This document shows, one piece after another, positions 14,400-15,067 of a DNA stretch of 15,067 nucleotides (positions are counted from its first letter, which is position 1; every line of letters begins with the position of its first letter). The position numbers and the translations under genes are program-made. Origin of the DNA: PNKC01 sp039917655 (GTDB lineage: Bacteria > Chloroflexota > Dehalococcoidia > Tepidiformales > Tepidiformaceae); assembly GCA_039917655.1 (NCBI GenBank), contig JBDSJC010000138.1:1-15067 (forward strand), read 5' to 3'. The notes under the pieces were generated by a model. It did no database searches. It saw only the letters and a program-made list of their open reading frames with translations, and had not been told where the DNA came from.

Positions 14400-14456
14400 C
14401 TAGCCGCAGTTGCCGCAGCAATGCTTCTCGCAACAGCAGGTAGGACAGTTAGCCAT
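14400..14456 (-). CDS. 18-residue cysteine-rich peptide, metallothionein-like
   Basis: Too short for routine gene calling, but well supported: ATG at 14456, TAG at 14402-14400, product MANCPTCCCEKHCCGNCG. Seven of 18 residues are cysteine (4, 7, 8, 9, 13, 14, 17), with one histidine (12). The pattern CxxCCC...CCxxC suits thiolate binding of a soft metal or metalloid. A perfect AGGAGG sits 6 nt before the ATG, inside the 3' end of merR, and the ORF overlaps the merR stop by 8 bp, indicating translational coupling. A bidirectional-looking terminator follows after ~12 bp. No family is known to me. It could be a metal buffer or a metal-delivery peptide for MerR; function is inferred from composition and context. 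Confidence 0.7.
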   Translation of the reverse strand: MANCPTCCCEKHCCGNCG

Positions 14457-14850
14457 GCGCTTCCTCCTGTCCAAGCTTGATCAATGCGCGAGGAGACTCG
14501 CCCGTCGCGAGATCTTCTTCGAGCTTGGCCAGGCGCACGCCGATGTAACGCATCTCTTCCACGCGTCTCTCAAGCTCCCTCCGCTTTGACGCAACCGCGC
14601 CGCGAAGGGCGATCGAGACCTGAGTACATCGCCCTTCCGCACACATCGAAGCCAACTGGGCGGCTTGCCCTAAGGGCAGATCCAACTGTCTCAAACCGAT
14701 CAGGAGCCGAATACGATCGGCATCAGCCTCGGAATACTGCCGGTATCGGTTCTCTCCCCTGGCCGGAACAGGGATTAGGCCCTCTCGCTCGTAAAAGCGG
14801 ATGGCGTCCGCCGTCGTGCCGAGCCGTTGAGCGAGGGTCCCGATGCGCAT
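14449..14850 (-). CDS. MerR family metal-type transcriptional regulator
   Basis: A 133-residue MerR-family activator/repressor that distorts promoters with long spacers. The N-terminal winged helix is typical (MRIGTLAQRLGTTADAIRFY with EREGLIPVPARGENRYRQYSE, 1-41), then the long dimerisation helix (79-117). Cys70 and Cys75 (MCAEGRCTQ) lie just before that helix, roughly where metal-sensing members keep one ligand Cys. There is no C-terminal CxnC metal loop like those of MerR, CueR or ZntR, so the effector is uncertain. The length is near the family norm. The ATG at 14850 has no leader: the predicted start of transcription falls at it. The stop overlaps the downstream cysteine-rich peptide ORF. 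Confidence 0.9.
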   Translation of the reverse strand: MRIGTLAQRLGTTADAIRFYEREGLIPVPARGENRYRQYSEADADRIRLLIGLRQLDLPLGQAAQLASMCAEGRCTQVSIALRGAVASKRRELERRVEEMRYIGVRLAKLEEDLATGESPRALIKLGQEEAHG

Positions 14851-14856
14851 GAAATT

Positions 14857-14887
14857 AGCCTAGACCCTGAAGCCGCTCCAATGTCAA
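14857..14887 (-). promoter_or_regulatory. MerR-type promoter of merR with 19-bp spacer
   Basis: On the minus strand, TTGACA (14887-14882) is a perfect -35 and TAGGCT (14862-14857) the -10, separated by 19 bp as is characteristic of MerR-controlled promoters. The spacer holds an imperfect dyad TGGAG...CTTCA. Transcription is predicted to start about 7 nt after the -10, at or within a base or two of the merR ATG (14850). Confidence 0.7.
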
Positions 14888-14956
14888 CGATCTGCACGAC
14901 CAGGCATGGCCAACGAACCTCGTGCTACCGAGGCGAACCAACCGTCCCAGAGGTTT

Positions 14957-15067
14957 TCAGCGCGAAGCCTTGCGGGCGACCCCGCTGATCATCGGCAGAC
15001 CGTTCGCTCGCCGACGATCCATGCTCTCAACCTCGAAACCGGCCTGGACGATTGTGTCGGCAGTTTT
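14957..15067 (-). CDS. C-terminal end of a probable SAM-dependent methyltransferase (partial)
   Basis: The last 36 codons of a leftward gene entering from the right edge, ending in TGA at 14959-14957. The tail reads TIVQAGFEVESMDRRR...LPMISGVARKASR. The AGFEV...SGVARK pattern is common at the C-terminus of class I (UbiE/Methyltransf_11-like) methyltransferases, where it forms the last beta strands. No catalytic motif lies in the window, so the substrate is unknown. It is on the same strand as merR, about 70 bp upstream of the merR promoter. Confidence 0.5.
   Translation of the reverse strand, partial: KTADTIVQAGFEVESMDRRRANGLPMISGVARKASR

Noticed and set aside
1..15067. CRISPR arrays, insertion sequences, integrases or a duplicate of the tRNA 3' end
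   Set aside because: I looked for regular repeats, transposase or integrase motifs and a second copy of GCACCCCGACCA and saw none in the window.

Overview
The window is GC-rich bacterial DNA with tight gene packing, several 4-bp start/stop overlaps and frequent GTG/TTG starts. The gene set (a fabD-fabF pair, full-length PriA, an Amidohydro_2-type hydrolase, a BlaI/M56 pair, a LMW-PTP-type ArsC with an extra N-terminal helical domain) would suit a Chloroflexota (Dehalococcoidia-like) or related high-GC lineage. That placement is a weak inference; no marker here settles it.

Left part (1-9156), ordinary chromosomal genes. On the minus strand, reading right to left: an MFS transporter (6594-5353), priA (5316-2851), an anchored protein of unknown function (2739-2161), fabD (2057-1074), and fabF, which overlaps fabD by ATGA and runs off the left edge. 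On the plus strand: an amidohydrolase (6701-7582), a polytopic membrane protein of unknown function (to 8377) and an exonuclease III-family nuclease (8374-9156, GTGA overlap). A tRNA-Pro(GGG) with encoded CCA follows at 9247-9323 behind its own plausible promoter.

Right part (9324-14887), a metal-related accessory block starting directly 3' of the tRNA. It holds a broken DUF302-like gene; an M56 (BlaR1-like) membrane protease and BlaI-type repressor (minus strand, TTGA overlap); a divergent cupredoxin lipoprotein; a large NicO-type Ni/Co (metal) exporter with a His-rich loop; arsC coupled to a 70-residue Cys-containing protein; and a convergent merR followed by a tiny cysteine-rich peptide. 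An intrinsic terminator separates the two convergent units. The right edge carries the last 36 residues of a probable SAM methyltransferase.

How it may work together: the blaI/cupredoxin intergenic region and the exporter promoter share a 17-bp palindromic element, TACTACNNNNGNTAGTA. This suggests one BlaI regulon covering the protease/repressor pair, the cupredoxin and the exporter. The MerR gene has a textbook MerR-type promoter (TTGACA, 19-bp spacer, TAGGCT) whose predicted start of transcription falls at the ATG. It is translationally coupled to MANCPTCCCEKHCCGNCG, an 18-residue peptide with seven cysteines behind a perfect AGGAGG. That peptide is the most novel-looking item in the window.
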